64,000 nucleotides of DNA from contig JAEWGW010000033.1 of the NCBI GenBank assembly GCA_023388055.1, positions 1 through 64,000 of the forward strand, given 5' to 3'. Positions 33,967 through 43,982 of this stretch are shown piece after piece (positions within the stretch are counted from its first letter, which is position 1; each line of letters starts with the position of its first letter). The translations under genes and the position numbers were made by a program. The stretch comes from Bacillota bacterium. Its GTDB lineage: Bacteria; Bacillota; Bacilli; Paenibacillales; NBRC-103111. The notes under the pieces are model-generated. The model made no database searches. It was given only the letters and a program-made list of their open reading frames with translations, and was not told where the DNA came from.

Positions 33967-36435
33967 ATGACTCAATACTTCCAACCTTATATCGCCCATA
34001 TTAGCCAAAAGGACAAGCGTATCCAAACGGTGCCTGAGCATCTGGATGCTGTACAGGAGGGCTGTGAAGCCTTCGGAGGTAAGATTGGTGTAGCCCATCT
34101 GGCAGGAATGGCTGGGCTTCTCCATGACATCGGCAAAAACACGCCCGCTTTTAAATATTATATTGAGACAGCTTCAGCAGGGCTTGCCCATGCACCTAAA
34201 CGTGGTTCAGTGGATCATTCGACTGCCGGGGGCAGGTGGTTATACCGTCGTTATCACAAAAAAGCTTTGCTTCCAGAGGATAAAGCAACTGTGGAATGGA
34301 TAGCCAATTGCATCATTTCCCATCACCAGGGACTGAGAGACTTTTTGGCCCCGGAAGCGGAATCTCCCTTTTTAGAAAGGGTGGCGCGTAAGCAGGACGG
34401 TATGGAGGAATACGATTTGGCTGTGGAGAGTTTTCTGGAAAACTGGACGGAGGAGGAGTTGGATTGCTATTTTGCGGATGCAGCGAAGGAACTGAAGGCT
34501 GCGCTTCTGCTCCTTCGGGAGAACAAGCTTAGGCCCATTGCCTCCTCGTTGCTCATCAAGTATCTGTTTAGCTGTCTGATTGACGCGGATCGAACCAATA
34601 CCCGTGAGTTTGAGGAAAATCGTTACGAAGGCTGGCAACGGGATAATCGTCCTTTTTTTGAAAGAAGCTATCAGTTACTAATGGATAGGCTCCATATGAT
34701 GAATGAAAATGATCAAGCTGAGCTTCCGATTAACCGGTTGAGACGGGACATGTCGGAGCAATGCGAAGAATTTGCCCTGCGTCCCTCCGGTATCTATACG
34801 CTTTCGATTCCAACCGGGGGCGGCAAGACATTGGCCAGCCTCCGTTATGCACTTCGGCATGCGTTGGAGCATCAGAAGGAGCGCATTATTTATATTGTTC
34901 CTTTTACTACTATTATCGAGCAGAACGCCCAGGAGATTCGGAATATTCTTAATGATGATATCCACATTCTGGAGCACCATTCCAATGTGATAGAGGATAT
35001 CGATATAAGCGGTATGGGGCCGGAGCAACAGGCTGACTACCAGCTGCAAAAGGAGCGGCTCAGCTTGGCGCGAGACAACTGGGACAGTCCGATTATTTTC
35101 ACCACGATGGTGCAATTCCTCAATACCTTCTATGCAAAAGGGACACGCAACACCAGAAGGCTGCATCGGTTAAGCAATGCTGTTCTGATCTTCGATGAGG
35201 TACAGGCGGTTCCTTCCAAATGTGTGTCCTTATTCAATGCGGTACTGAATTTCCTGCACTCCTTCGGACGCTCCAGCTTGATCCTCTGCACAGCCACTCA
35301 ACCCGCTCTGAACTTTGTCAAACACAAGCTGATGATGCCCGAACAGTCGGAAATTGTCCAGAACCGTGACGAGGTGACCAAACAATTCAAGCGGGTGGAG
35401 GTGCAGAATCGGATCACATCTGAACGTTGGAGTACGGAGGAACTGGGGGGGTTCATCCGTGAAAGAGCAGATGAAGTCAGCAGTGTCCTTATTATTCTAA
35501 ATACAAAGTCAGCCGTCCGCAAGCTGTATCAGCATTTGAAGGAGGCAGAGTGGATGCAGGATGGGGGAACGCAGCTGTATCATCTGAGTACCGGTATGTG
35601 TGCCGCTCATCGCAAGACCACGCTTCATAAGATGAATACTGCATTGGATAACGGACAGCCGGTTATTTGTCTCAGCACGCAATTAATCGAAGCGGGAGTG
35701 AATATCAGCTTTCCCTGCGTGATTCGGTCCTTGGCTGGGCTGGATTCCATTGCTCAAGCGGCAGGGCGCTGCAACCGTCATGGAGAAGCTGAACTGAGAC
35801 AGGTATATGTCATCCGTTCAGCAGATGAACATTTGTCCTCCCTGCCTGAAATAGCCATTGGAGCAAAGGTTAGTGAACGACTTTTTCGGGACTACCAGGA
35901 TAATCCCGAACGTTTCCACAACAGCTTGTTGTCTCCCCAGGCGATGGAGCAGTATTTTCAGTATTATTATGAGCAAATTCAGGGTAATCTGGACTACCAT
36001 GTTCCTCAATTGGACAAAAACCTGTTCGATTTATTGAATTTCAATAAGGCATATTTCCAGGATTACTGCCGGACTCATGGACAGACGCCGGAAATTGTGA
36101 GCCGCCCGGCCTTTGCAACCGTGGAGCAGCACTTCGAGGTTATTGCCAACCAGACCACCTCCGTGTTGGTGCCTTATGATGAAGCAGCGAAGGAGCTTCT
36201 GCTGGACCTTAATGGGGAGCTGGAGCCCGAGCAATTAAGCCGCCTGCACAAACAAGCCCAGCAGTACGTGGTGAATCTGTTTGACCGGGAACGTATCCAA
36301 TTGGATAAGGAGAAGAGCATCTATCCATTACTGCATGGGCATATATGGGCTTTACAGGAGAATGCCTATTCGGAGGAATACGGGGTTGACCCGTCAGGTC
36401 AAGGCGGAGGGGGTTGGGAGTTTGCAGGAGTGTAA
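33967..36435 (+). CDS. cas3: CRISPR-associated helicase/nuclease Cas3 (type I-C)
   Basis: 822 residues. N-terminal HD nuclease: H25, HD at 53-54 (LLHDIGK), DH at 83-84 and HH at 119-120. Then a superfamily 2 helicase: Walker A SIPTGGGKT (about 278-286), DEVQ (about 409), CTATQP (about 442) and motif VI QAAGRCNRHG (about 597). Cascade recruits it to unwind and degrade target DNA. It starts 4 nt after the sigma-like gene. After it comes a 133-nt gap before cas5 with nothing recognised. Confidence 0.97.
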   Translation: MTQYFQPYIAHISQKDKRIQTVPEHLDAVQEGCEAFGGKIGVAHLAGMAGLLHDIGKNTPAFKYYIETASAGLAHAPKRGSVDHSTAGGRWLYRRYHKKALLPEDKATVEWIANCIISHHQGLRDFLAPEAESPFLERVARKQDGMEEYDLAVESFLENWTEEELDCYFADAAKELKAALLLLRENKLRPIASSLLIKYLFSCLIDADRTNTREFEENRYEGWQRDNRPFFERSYQLLMDRLHMMNENDQAELPINRLRRDMSEQCEEFALRPSGIYTLSIPTGGGKTLASLRYALRHALEHQKERIIYIVPFTTIIEQNAQEIRNILNDDIHILEHHSNVIEDIDISGMGPEQQADYQLQKERLSLARDNWDSPIIFTTMVQFLNTFYAKGTRNTRRLHRLSNAVLIFDEVQAVPSKCVSLFNAVLNFLHSFGRSSLILCTATQPALNFVKHKLMMPEQSEIVQNRDEVTKQFKRVEVQNRITSERWSTEELGGFIRERADEVSSVLIILNTKSAVRKLYQHLKEAEWMQDGGTQLYHLSTGMCAAHRKTTLHKMNTALDNGQPVICLSTQLIEAGVNISFPCVIRSLAGLDSIAQAAGRCNRHGEAELRQVYVIRSADEHLSSLPEIAIGAKVSERLFRDYQDNPERFHNSLLSPQAMEQYFQYYYEQIQGNLDYHVPQLDKNLFDLLNFNKAYFQDYCRTHGQTPEIVSRPAFATVEQHFEVIANQTTSVLVPYDEAAKELLLDLNGELEPEQLSRLHKQAQQYVVNLFDRERIQLDKEKSIYPLLHGHIWALQENAYSEEYGVDPSGQGGGGWEFAGV

Positions 36436-36568
36436 CTAGGAAATACACAACCGAAGGAATGGCTGCAAAAAATGTTGAATGAACCCATCTTTTGGACTAA
36501 TATGGAATTAGGTCGATGGATAAATATGAATCTAGCTTACTACTTTTCAGGAAGAAAGGAGGAGATCC

Positions 36569-37276
36569 GTGCGTAACCACATCGAATTTGAACTGACAGG
36601 CAAGTACGCCCTCTTCACTGATCCTCTCACGAAATTGGGAGGGGAGAAGCTAAGCTATCAAGTGCCAACCTACCAGGCTTTGAAGGGAGTTTGTGAAAGC
36701 GTTTACTGGAAACCGACGATTATTTGGGTAGTGGATGCCGTTCGTATCATGAACATCATTCAGACGGAGTCCAAGGGGATGCGCCCCATCGAGTACAACG
36801 GTGGCAATACTCTGGCGTACTATACATATCTGAAGGATGTCCGTTACCAGGTGCAAGCTCACTTCGAGTTTAACCCGTACCGGGAGGACCTGGCTCATGA
36901 CCGTAATGAGAACAAACACCACAACATTGCGAAGCGTTCCCTTGAAGCAGGCGGCAGACGGGACATTTTCCTGGGAGCCCGAGAATGTCAGGGTTACGTA
37001 GAACCCTGCGTCTTCGGTGAGGGTGAAGGCTGCTACGACAAGATAGCTGAAGTGGATATGGGCGTCATGCTGCACGGTATCAGTTACCCTGACGAAACTC
37101 CTGACGGGCAGCGGTTAACTCGTTTATGGCGTCCCAAAATGGAGAAGGGGATAATCCGTTTCATTCGTCCTGATGAATGCACCATCACTCGGCCAGCGGG
37201 AGAAGGAACGGTGAAGGCTTTCCACTCAGAGAACATGCAGGGTGTGGACGAGCTGCATGCGGAGTATTTTCCGTAA
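36569..37276 (+). CDS. cas5c: Cas5c (Cas5d) crRNA-processing endoribonuclease
   Basis: 235 residues. In type I-C the Cas5 protein replaces Cas6 and cuts the repeat RNA. Y46, K116 and H117 (NENKHHN) fall at exactly the positions reported as catalytic in Bacillus halodurans Cas5d, so it should be active. The protein then stays on the 5' handle of the crRNA in Cascade. GTG start with GGAGGAGAT upstream. It is followed closely by cas8c (13 nt). Confidence 0.96.
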   Translation: MRNHIEFELTGKYALFTDPLTKLGGEKLSYQVPTYQALKGVCESVYWKPTIIWVVDAVRIMNIIQTESKGMRPIEYNGGNTLAYYTYLKDVRYQVQAHFEFNPYREDLAHDRNENKHHNIAKRSLEAGGRRDIFLGARECQGYVEPCVFGEGEGCYDKIAEVDMGVMLHGISYPDETPDGQRLTRLWRPKMEKGIIRFIRPDECTITRPAGEGTVKAFHSENMQGVDELHAEYFP

Positions 37277-37289
37277 GGGGGAGGAAGAG

Positions 37290-39224
37290 TTGAACTGGCT
37301 ATTAAATTTGCAGAAGACCTATGAGAATAACGCCAAGTTAGCGGGAAAGTTCGAGAGAAACCGTTTTGGCCGGGAATATGCCTTAATCCCTGTTTCCCAC
37401 ACCACCCAAAGTGCGCATGTGGAAGTGTTGCTTAATCTGAGGGGAGAATTATTGGAAGCACGTCCCGTTCTCAAAGAAGAAGCCAACACCATTATCCCCT
37501 GTACCGAGGATTCCGCTAGCCGGACCAGCAAACCTGTGCCGTATCCGCTGTTCGATAAGCTGCAGTATGTGGCTGGGGATTACGAACAGTATTGTGAGCC
37601 GGTGAAGGATAACCCCCACCCTCTTTATCTGAATCAGCTTCGGGAATGGTGCGAATCGCCTGATGCGCATCCCAAGGTCCAAAGTGTATACGCCTATCTC
37701 AGTAAAGGAACCTTGATTCATGACCTTATCGAGCATAAGGTATTGTGGACGGATGCCAGTGGCAGACTGCTGGACAAGTGGACGCAGGAAGCAGAGCAGC
37801 TTTATGGAGAGAAAAAGGAGATTTTTAAAGCCCTGGCAGGTGAGCAATCCTCCGCTTTTGTCCGGTTTGCGGTGGAAAAGCCGGGAGAAGCAGAATCCCG
37901 TATATGGCGCGACCCCTCCGTTCAAGATGCGTACATCCGCTATGTGGAGCGGCAGCAGGCAGAAAAGGATCTGTGTTTTGTGACAGGGGAGTGGGAGCCG
38001 TGTGTGGACAAACATGCTTCCAGGATTAGAAGCTCAGGGGACAAGTCCAAGCTGATCTCTGCCAATGACAGTGCCGGCTTCACTTACCGGGGCCGTTTCA
38101 AGGAAAGCCGAGAGGCGGCGGCCATCGGGTTTAAGGCATCGCATCAGGCACATAATGCCTTGAAGTGGCTGATTGAACGCCAAGGGTTCAATTTGGGCGG
38201 GCGGATGTTTGTGATCTGGGGGACAGACGATCCGGATGTTCCCAGCTTTATGGAATCCAGCTTTGCACTGTATGATGAAGCGGATTTGGAAGAGGAAGAA
38301 ATGGAACGCGGGGATGTTACCTACAGGGAGTTTGCGGATCGGGTTCGTAAATCTATGAACGGTTACCGGGCCAATCTGAAGCAGGACGCCCAGGTCATCA
38401 TTATGGTGCTGGACGCGGCCACTACAGGGCGAATGTCTGTTGTCTATTACCGGGATATGGACAAGGAGCTGTTCCTGGACCGGTTGGAAAAATGGCATTT
38501 ATCCTGCTTTTGGCGGCATCAATATGGCAGAACAAAGGAAGGCAAGCCCTTTGCCTTCATAGGCGCTCCTTCTGTGAGAGATATCGCTTTTGCCGCTTAT
38601 GGGCCCCGGGTTGACGAGAGGCTGGAGAAGGGAATGCCAGAACGCCTGCTTCCTTCTATTCTGGATGGGCTGCCCATTCCACGGGATATTGTGCATTGTG
38701 CGGTAAACCGTGCGTCCAATCCGGTGAGTATGGAGCCGTGGGAATGGGAGAAAACCCTTAGCATCACTTGTGCGTTGGTGAACAAATCGAAGAACGGGGT
38801 GTACGATGTGAGCTTGGATGTAAAGAATGATGACCGCGATTATTTGTTTGGACGGTTATTGGCGATAGCCGATGTACTGGAGCGTTCCGCCCTGGGACCG
38901 GAGGAGAAGCGGGCGACCAATGCCACCCGGTTTATGAATGCCTTTGCGCAGCATCCGGCCCGGACCTGGAAGACGATTCAATCCAGTCTGGTGCCTTACC
39001 AAGCAAGGCTGGGCACAAGGGCAACCCGCTATACCCGTTTGCTTGATGAAGTTCTTTCGATGATAAAACCGGAGGATTTCAACAACAAGCCGCTGGCGGA
39101 AACATACTTGCTGGGTCATGGAGCGCAGCGCCATGCGCTTTACCAGAAGCGGACAGACAAGAACGGAACAGAGGCCGTGGCTGTAGATACATCAGAAGAT
39201 GAAATGATGGATGAGGAGGAATAG
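37290..39224 (+). CDS. cas8c: Cas8c large subunit of type I-C Cascade
   Basis: 644 residues from a TTG start preceded by GGGGGAGGAAG; a frame running further upstream lacks a ribosome site. Family features include the N-terminal FERNRFGREYALIPVSHTTQ, the CFVTGEWEPC motif with two cysteines (about residue 230) and FRESREA-like FKESREAAAIGFKASHQAHN (about 270). Cas8c recognises the PAM (5'-TTC in type I-C) and starts R-loop formation. In this subtype an internal start in cas8c also yields the small subunit Cas11; no site for it was pinned down here. cas7 starts 4 nt downstream. Confidence 0.95.
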   Translation: MNWLLNLQKTYENNAKLAGKFERNRFGREYALIPVSHTTQSAHVEVLLNLRGELLEARPVLKEEANTIIPCTEDSASRTSKPVPYPLFDKLQYVAGDYEQYCEPVKDNPHPLYLNQLREWCESPDAHPKVQSVYAYLSKGTLIHDLIEHKVLWTDASGRLLDKWTQEAEQLYGEKKEIFKALAGEQSSAFVRFAVEKPGEAESRIWRDPSVQDAYIRYVERQQAEKDLCFVTGEWEPCVDKHASRIRSSGDKSKLISANDSAGFTYRGRFKESREAAAIGFKASHQAHNALKWLIERQGFNLGGRMFVIWGTDDPDVPSFMESSFALYDEADLEEEEMERGDVTYREFADRVRKSMNGYRANLKQDAQVIIMVLDAATTGRMSVVYYRDMDKELFLDRLEKWHLSCFWRHQYGRTKEGKPFAFIGAPSVRDIAFAAYGPRVDERLEKGMPERLLPSILDGLPIPRDIVHCAVNRASNPVSMEPWEWEKTLSITCALVNKSKNGVYDVSLDVKNDDRDYLFGRLLAIADVLERSALGPEEKRATNATRFMNAFAQHPARTWKTIQSSLVPYQARLGTRATRYTRLLDEVLSMIKPEDFNNKPLAETYLLGHGAQRHALYQKRTDKNGTEAVAVDTSEDEMMDEEE

Positions 39225-39227
39225 AAG

Positions 39228-40106
39228 ATGAGTGTATTGAATCATAAAATCGATTTTGCCGTGGTGCTCTCTGTCAAGAATGCAAATCCCAATGGTGATC
39301 CATTAAATGGAAATCGTCCCCGCCAGAATTATGACGGCCGTGGTGAGATATCCGATGTATGTTTGAAGCGCAAAATCCGCAACCGTCTGCAGGATATGGG
39401 AGAGGCTATTCTGGTGCAATCGGATGACCGTCGCAACGATGCTTATCTGAGCATTAAGGACCGGGTGGATGGCAATCCCGAAGTGAAGGAGTTTGCGTCC
39501 GGCAAGAAGCAAAACGGCGATTTGTTTGCCCGTGCCGCATGTGAGACATGGCTGGATGTGCGAAGCTTCGGACAGGTGTTTGCTTTTAGCGGAAAGGATA
39601 AGGAGGAGAAGGGCAAAGGTGTGTCGGTAGGCGTTCGCGGCCCCGTATCCTTGCATACGGCATTCAGTGTTGATTCTGTGAGCATCGTCAGCTCCCAAAT
39701 TACCAAAAGTGTCAATTCGGAAACCTCCAACAAGAAGGGGTCCGATACCATGGGGATGAAGCACCGGGTGGATTTCGGTGTATATACTTTCTATGGCAGC
39801 ATCAATACCCAATTGTCGGAAAAAACCGGATTCAGCAATGAGGATGCGGAGAAGATCAAGCAAGCCCTTATCACTTTATTCGAAAATGATGTTTCCTCCG
39901 CTCGTCCCGACGGTACGATGGAGGTGCTCAAGGTTTGCTGGTGGGAGCATAATTCCAAGCTGGGGCAGCATTCTTCGGCCAAGGTGCATCGCGCTCTCCG
40001 CGTAGAGAAAAAGAAAGAGGTCGACCAGCCCCGATCCGTTGAGGATTACAGGATTGTGGTGGAGCCGCTTGAAGGGCTGGCTTGTCATGAGTATAACGGA
40101 ATATAA
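39228..40106 (+). CDS. cas7c: Cas7c backbone subunit of Cascade
   Basis: 292 residues of the Cas7/Csd2 family: KIDFAVVLSVKNANPNGDP (residues 7-25) is the family signature, and MGMKHRVDFGVYTFYGSIN lies in the middle. Several copies coat the crRNA spacer. The ATG follows GGAGGAATAG. Its 3' end overlaps the cas4 start by 20 nt. Confidence 0.97.
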   Translation: MSVLNHKIDFAVVLSVKNANPNGDPLNGNRPRQNYDGRGEISDVCLKRKIRNRLQDMGEAILVQSDDRRNDAYLSIKDRVDGNPEVKEFASGKKQNGDLFARAACETWLDVRSFGQVFAFSGKDKEEKGKGVSVGVRGPVSLHTAFSVDSVSIVSSQITKSVNSETSNKKGSDTMGMKHRVDFGVYTFYGSINTQLSEKTGFSNEDAEKIKQALITLFENDVSSARPDGTMEVLKVCWWEHNSKLGQHSSAKVHRALRVEKKKEVDQPRSVEDYRIVVEPLEGLACHEYNGI

Positions 40107-40752
40107 CGAAGAGGATTTCCTTCAGTTATCCGGTATTCAGCACTTCAACTTCTGCCGCAGACAGTGGGCGTTGATCCATATTGAACAGCAATGGGCGGAA
40201 AACTCCCGAACGTTGGAGGGTGGTTATCTGCACGAGAAGGCAGATCAGCCCGGAATCCGTGAGAAACGGGGCCATAAGCTGGTGGTCCGTGCTCTGCCCG
40301 TACACTCCCGCAGACTGGGAATCAGCGGCGTATGTGATGTGGTTGAGTTTGTGAGGGACGATGCGGGAGTGGCTCTAGCCGGGGAGGAAGGCAGCTTCCT
40401 CCCTTATCCGGTGGAATACAAACGAGGCAAACCCAAGAAGAACGACTCCGATCACTCGCAATTGATTGCGCAGATGATATGCCTGGAGGATATGCTGGCA
40501 TGTGAATTGACGACGGGATTTATGTTTTACAATGAAATCAAGCATCGTGAGGAAGTGACGGTGACGATAGAGGATAAGGAAAGGGTTCGTTCAGCCTTTG
40601 CAGAAATGCATCATTATTACAAGAAACGGCATACGCCGAGGGCCAAGGCGGGCCCCCATTGCCAAAGCTGTTCCTTGGTACAATTATGTCTTCCGCATAT
40701 GCTGGAGCGCCGTTCCGTGGCAAGCTTCATTGAAAGCAGGTTGAGTGAATGA
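40087..40752 (+). CDS. cas4: Cas4 exonuclease for spacer processing
   Basis: 221 residues. One cluster cysteine is at C23 (HFNFCRRQW) and three are at the C-terminus (CQSCSLVQLC), binding a 4Fe-4S cluster. RecB-like nuclease residues are in GVCDVVEF and YPVEYKRGKPK. Cas4 trims pre-spacers and selects PAM-containing ends together with Cas1-Cas2. The ATG start lies inside the end of cas7, and the stop overlaps cas1 by four bases. Confidence 0.95.
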   Translation: MSITEYNEEDFLQLSGIQHFNFCRRQWALIHIEQQWAENSRTLEGGYLHEKADQPGIREKRGHKLVVRALPVHSRRLGISGVCDVVEFVRDDAGVALAGEEGSFLPYPVEYKRGKPKKNDSDHSQLIAQMICLEDMLACELTTGFMFYNEIKHREEVTVTIEDKERVRSAFAEMHHYYKKRHTPRAKAGPHCQSCSLVQLCLPHMLERRSVASFIESRLSE

Positions 40753-41780
40753 GAAAGCTGCTGAATACACTGTACATTACACTGCCGGACACCTATCTTT
40801 CATTGGATGGGGAAAATGTAGTGGTGAAGCAGGAGGAGCAGGTATTGGCCCGATTTCCATTGCATAATTTTGAAGGGATTTGCACTTTCGGGTATGCCGG
40901 TGTCAGCCCCAAGCTGATGGGGACCTGCGCCGAAAGAGGGATCGCGTTGACGTTTATGACGCGAAGCGGGCGTTTTCTGGCCAGGGTTATTGGGGAGGAT
41001 CGCGGCAATGTGGTACTTCGCAAAGAGCAGTACCGCAGGTCTGATGATGAGAGGGCCAGTGCCTTACTTGCCCGTAATTTTATTATCGGCAAGCTGTACA
41101 ACAGCAAGTGGATTCTGGAGCGGGCCACAAGGGATCATCCGTTACGGATAGACGTGGAGCGTTTTAAACGGACGTCAGCCTCCTTGTCCGATTCCTTGAA
41201 GATGGTCCGCGACGTTGAGGGTTTGGCTGTGCTCCGCGGTTTGGAGGGAACGGCAGCCATGCAGTATTTTTCTTTATTTGATGATCTGATTTTGCAGCAA
41301 AAGGATGACTTTTATTTTCGGGGAAGGAGCAGACGCCCTCCGCTGGATAAAACCAACGCGCTGCTTTCCTTTGTGTATGCTTTATTATCCAATGATGTAA
41401 AAGCAGCTTTGGAGGGAGTTGGCCTGGATGCATATGTAGGGTTTATGCATCGGGACCGGCCGGGACGAGCTTCTTTGGCGCTGGATATGATGGAAGAGTT
41501 GCGCGGCGCATTGGCGGACCGCTTTGTTCTGTCGTTGATAAACAAGAAGCTGGTGAATGGCAGCGGTTTTTTGGTGAAAGAGACAGGGGCCGTTGTTATG
41601 GATGAGGATACCCGCAAGCAAGTCGTGAAGTTATGGCAGGAAAAAAAGCAGGAGCTAGTGGTGCATCCCTATCTGGGCGAAAAAATCATGTGGGGACTCA
41701 TTCCTCATGCGCAAGCCTTGCTGCTGGCCCGTCATCTGCGGGGGGATCTGGATGAATATCCGCCATTCTTATGGAAATAA
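40749..41780 (+). CDS. cas1: Cas1 integrase
   Basis: 343 residues. The metal-binding catalytic residues are visible as Glu in LRGLEGTAAMQYF (about 163), His in YVGFMHRDRPGR (about 230) and Asp/Glu in ALDMMEELRG (about 245). With Cas2 it inserts new spacers at the leader end of the arrays. It overlaps cas4 by four bases (ATGA). Confidence 0.97.
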   Translation: MRKLLNTLYITLPDTYLSLDGENVVVKQEEQVLARFPLHNFEGICTFGYAGVSPKLMGTCAERGIALTFMTRSGRFLARVIGEDRGNVVLRKEQYRRSDDERASALLARNFIIGKLYNSKWILERATRDHPLRIDVERFKRTSASLSDSLKMVRDVEGLAVLRGLEGTAAMQYFSLFDDLILQQKDDFYFRGRSRRPPLDKTNALLSFVYALLSNDVKAALEGVGLDAYVGFMHRDRPGRASLALDMMEELRGALADRFVLSLINKKLVNGSGFLVKETGAVVMDEDTRKQVVKLWQEKKQELVVHPYLGEKIMWGLIPHAQALLLARHLRGDLDEYPPFLWK

Positions 41781-41792
41781 GGAGGGAGCCCT

Positions 41793-42083
41793 TTGCTGGT
41801 TATTGTCACGTACGATGTGAGCACTGTCAGTCCCGGTGGACGGAGGCGTCTCAGCCAGGTTGCCAAGATGTGCGTAAATTACGGCCAACGGGTCCAAAAT
41901 TCGGTTTTCGAATGTATCGTGGATTCTACTCAATTGACCCGGCTCAAGCATGAATTGGAGAAGCTGATTGATCCGGCAGCAGATAGCCTCCGTTACTATA
42001 ACCTGGGGGACAGGTACAAAACAAAAGTGGAGCATGTTGGGACCAAGGCTTCTTTTGATCTGGAAGGACCTTTGATTTTGTAG
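41793..42083 (+). CDS. cas2: Cas2 subunit of the spacer-integration complex
   Basis: 96 residues with a ferredoxin fold: LVIVTYDVSTVSPGGRRRL at the start holds the conserved Asp. It bridges two Cas1 dimers. TTG start with AGGAGGGAG upstream. The last base of its TAG stop is also the first base of the conserved block of leader 2, so the cas operon runs straight into array 2. Confidence 0.95.
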   Translation: MLVIVTYDVSTVSPGGRRRLSQVAKMCVNYGQRVQNSVFECIVDSTQLTRLKHELEKLIDPAADSLRYYNLGDRYKTKVEHVGTKASFDLEGPLIL

Positions 42084-42264
42084 GTGCGAATGGTATGCTC
42101 ACATAAAAACCCCGGGTCCTTCGCACCTCAAACCTTGTCGATTGAAGGCGATCCAAACATGCTCATCTGAATATCAATGGATGTGGTATACTTTTTCTGG
42201 AATAGAAAACAGGAAGTTATGTGAGATTGATCTTTCATTGGGATCAATTTTACCTGTTTTTGCT
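42083..42264 (+). promoter_or_regulatory. CRISPR leader 2 (182 bp)
   Basis: Same landmarks as leader 1 at identical distances: GGTGCGAA (42083-42090), TTCGCACC (42120-42127), TTGTCGA (42135-42141) and TATACT (42187-42192), the last again 78 bp before repeat 1. The sequence between the landmarks has diverged, so the landmarks and their spacing are what is conserved. Confidence 0.8.
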
Positions 42265-43575
42265 GTCGCACTCCGTATGGGGTGCGTGGATTGAAATGCA
42301 AAGTGCGCGCATTGCCGTGAAGTTATTTACGTGTCGCACTCCGTATGGGGTGCGTGGATTGAAATGGAGGCTATTTCCAAAGCGCGTCAGGTTACCGGCT
42401 GTCGCACTCCGTATGGGGTGCGTGGATTGAAATATCTTCATGGAGAACCGCCGGGAAGCCGGCAAAGGGTCGCACTCCGTATGGGGTGCGTGGATTGAAA
42501 TAAATGTTTAAGGTGGATACCAACAGATCGGCGCAAGTCGCACTCCGTATGGGGTGCGTGGATTGAAATTTCGAGTCCAGTACGGGACGCAAGGAAGTGA
42601 CCGCCGTCGCACTCCGTATGGGGTGGGTGGATTGAAATACCGTTGCTTCCTGGGAAAGTATCGGACCGGCAGTCGCACTCCGTATGGGGTGCGTGGATTG
42701 AAATGTGTTATACTAGGGCTAATATACCAGTTTCGGAGGTCGCACTCCGTATGGGGTGCGTGGATTGAAATACGATCATGGTCGTCGTCCTCCTCATTTG
42801 CTTGAGTCGCACTCCGTATGGGGTGCGTGGATTGAAATATGTTTACCTCTCCCTTTGTTCATCCGGGAGCGGTCGCACTCCGTATGGGGTGCGTGGATTG
42901 AAATTGAAGTGGAATAACGAGTATTGTGTACGAGTACGTCGCACTCCGTATGGGGTGCGTGGATTGAAATCCACTACTCCCCTGCCTGTACGGTCTTGAT
43001 TGATGTCGCACTCCGTATGGGGTGCGTGGATTGAAATTGCCCTCGGCTTGACTAACCCTGTGGGTATAGCGTCGCACTCCGTATGGGGTGCGTGGATTGA
43101 AATGGCATTCTCTTTTCCCTTAACCTTCTCACCGTTTGGTCGCACTCCGTATGGGGTGCGTGGATTGAAATGGTTGGGGAATATCGACAATTTGAAAAAG
43201 ATGGGCAGTCGCACTCCGTATGGGGTGCGTGGATTGAAATTTTTGCTTCCAATACGATAAAAGCAACAAGTCCAAGTCGCACTCCGTATGGGGTGCGTGG
43301 ATTGAAATACCGCCGCAGCTCAACCAGATTTCAGCGGCACAAGTCGCACTCCGTATGGGGTGCGTGGATTGAAATCCCGCTCGGTGCAGGATCGTCAGCA
43401 ACCGGTAAGTCGCACTCCGTAGGGGTGCGTGGATTGAAATCCGCAATACAAGCGCTTATGGAAACGCTGACTCCGTCGCACTCCGTACGGGGTGCGTGGA
43501 TTGAAATGCACCAAGCATACTAACAACAACTGCACCACCTGGGCCGCACTCCATACGGAGTGCGTGGATTGAAAT
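42265..43575 (+). CRISPR. CRISPR array 2, type I-C, 20 repeats and 19 spacers
   Basis: Same 33-nt repeat as array 1, here almost always with the GTATGGGG form. Exceptions: repeat 6 (42606) has GGGTGGGTGG, repeat 18 (43409) lacks one base, repeat 19 (43475) has GTAC, and the last repeat (43543) begins GCCGCACTCCATACGGAG. Spacers are 33-36 nt, unique and shared with neither other array. The leader lies on the left, so new spacers enter behind cas2. Confidence 0.98.
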
Positions 43576-43982
43576 CAGGCAGAGAGCCAGCGGTCCGGAT
43601 CATAGCATGTTCCACTCTACTGGAGTGCGTCGATTAATGGCCGCATTGGTCACAGTGAATTTGGGCCGCATTCCACTAGGGTGTGTAGGTAAGCATATGT
43701 CATAGGCGTTTTCAATTTTTTGTAGTGTCGCACTTCATACGGAATACATGGACTGAGATGCTGTATTATCCGTAACGACGTATACGATGTGCATTGAGAT
43801 GTTTATCTCGTCGTCAAGGCGTATCAGCTTATGTTGTTCAATGTGTGGAATGTCTATGACGCTATATTTACATGAAAGTAACGAGTTTTTTTGTGAAAGA
43901 ATACAAAATAAAAAGCCAGTATGACGTTAGCTCTGACAACTTGCTATAATAAAGAATAATCAGAGAATGGGAGGGAACGATT
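43576..43982 (+). repeat. Decayed tail of array 2 and gene-free gap
   Basis: After the last readable repeat, degenerate repeat copies continue at about 43609 (CTACTGGAGTGCGTCGATTA), 43667 (GCATTCCACTAGGGTGTG), 43727 (GTCGCACTTCATACGGAATA) and 43778 (CGTATACGATGTGCATTGAG). They are fossils of an older, longer array. The rest of the gap holds the promoter of the HipA-like gene. Confidence 0.7.
43942..43950 (+). promoter_or_regulatory. Extended -10 promoter of the HipA-like gene
   Basis: TGCTATAAT is a perfect extended -10, 33 bp before the GTG start; TGACGT 17 bp upstream is a weak -35. The kinase gene thus has its own promoter and does not rely on array read-through. Confidence 0.6.
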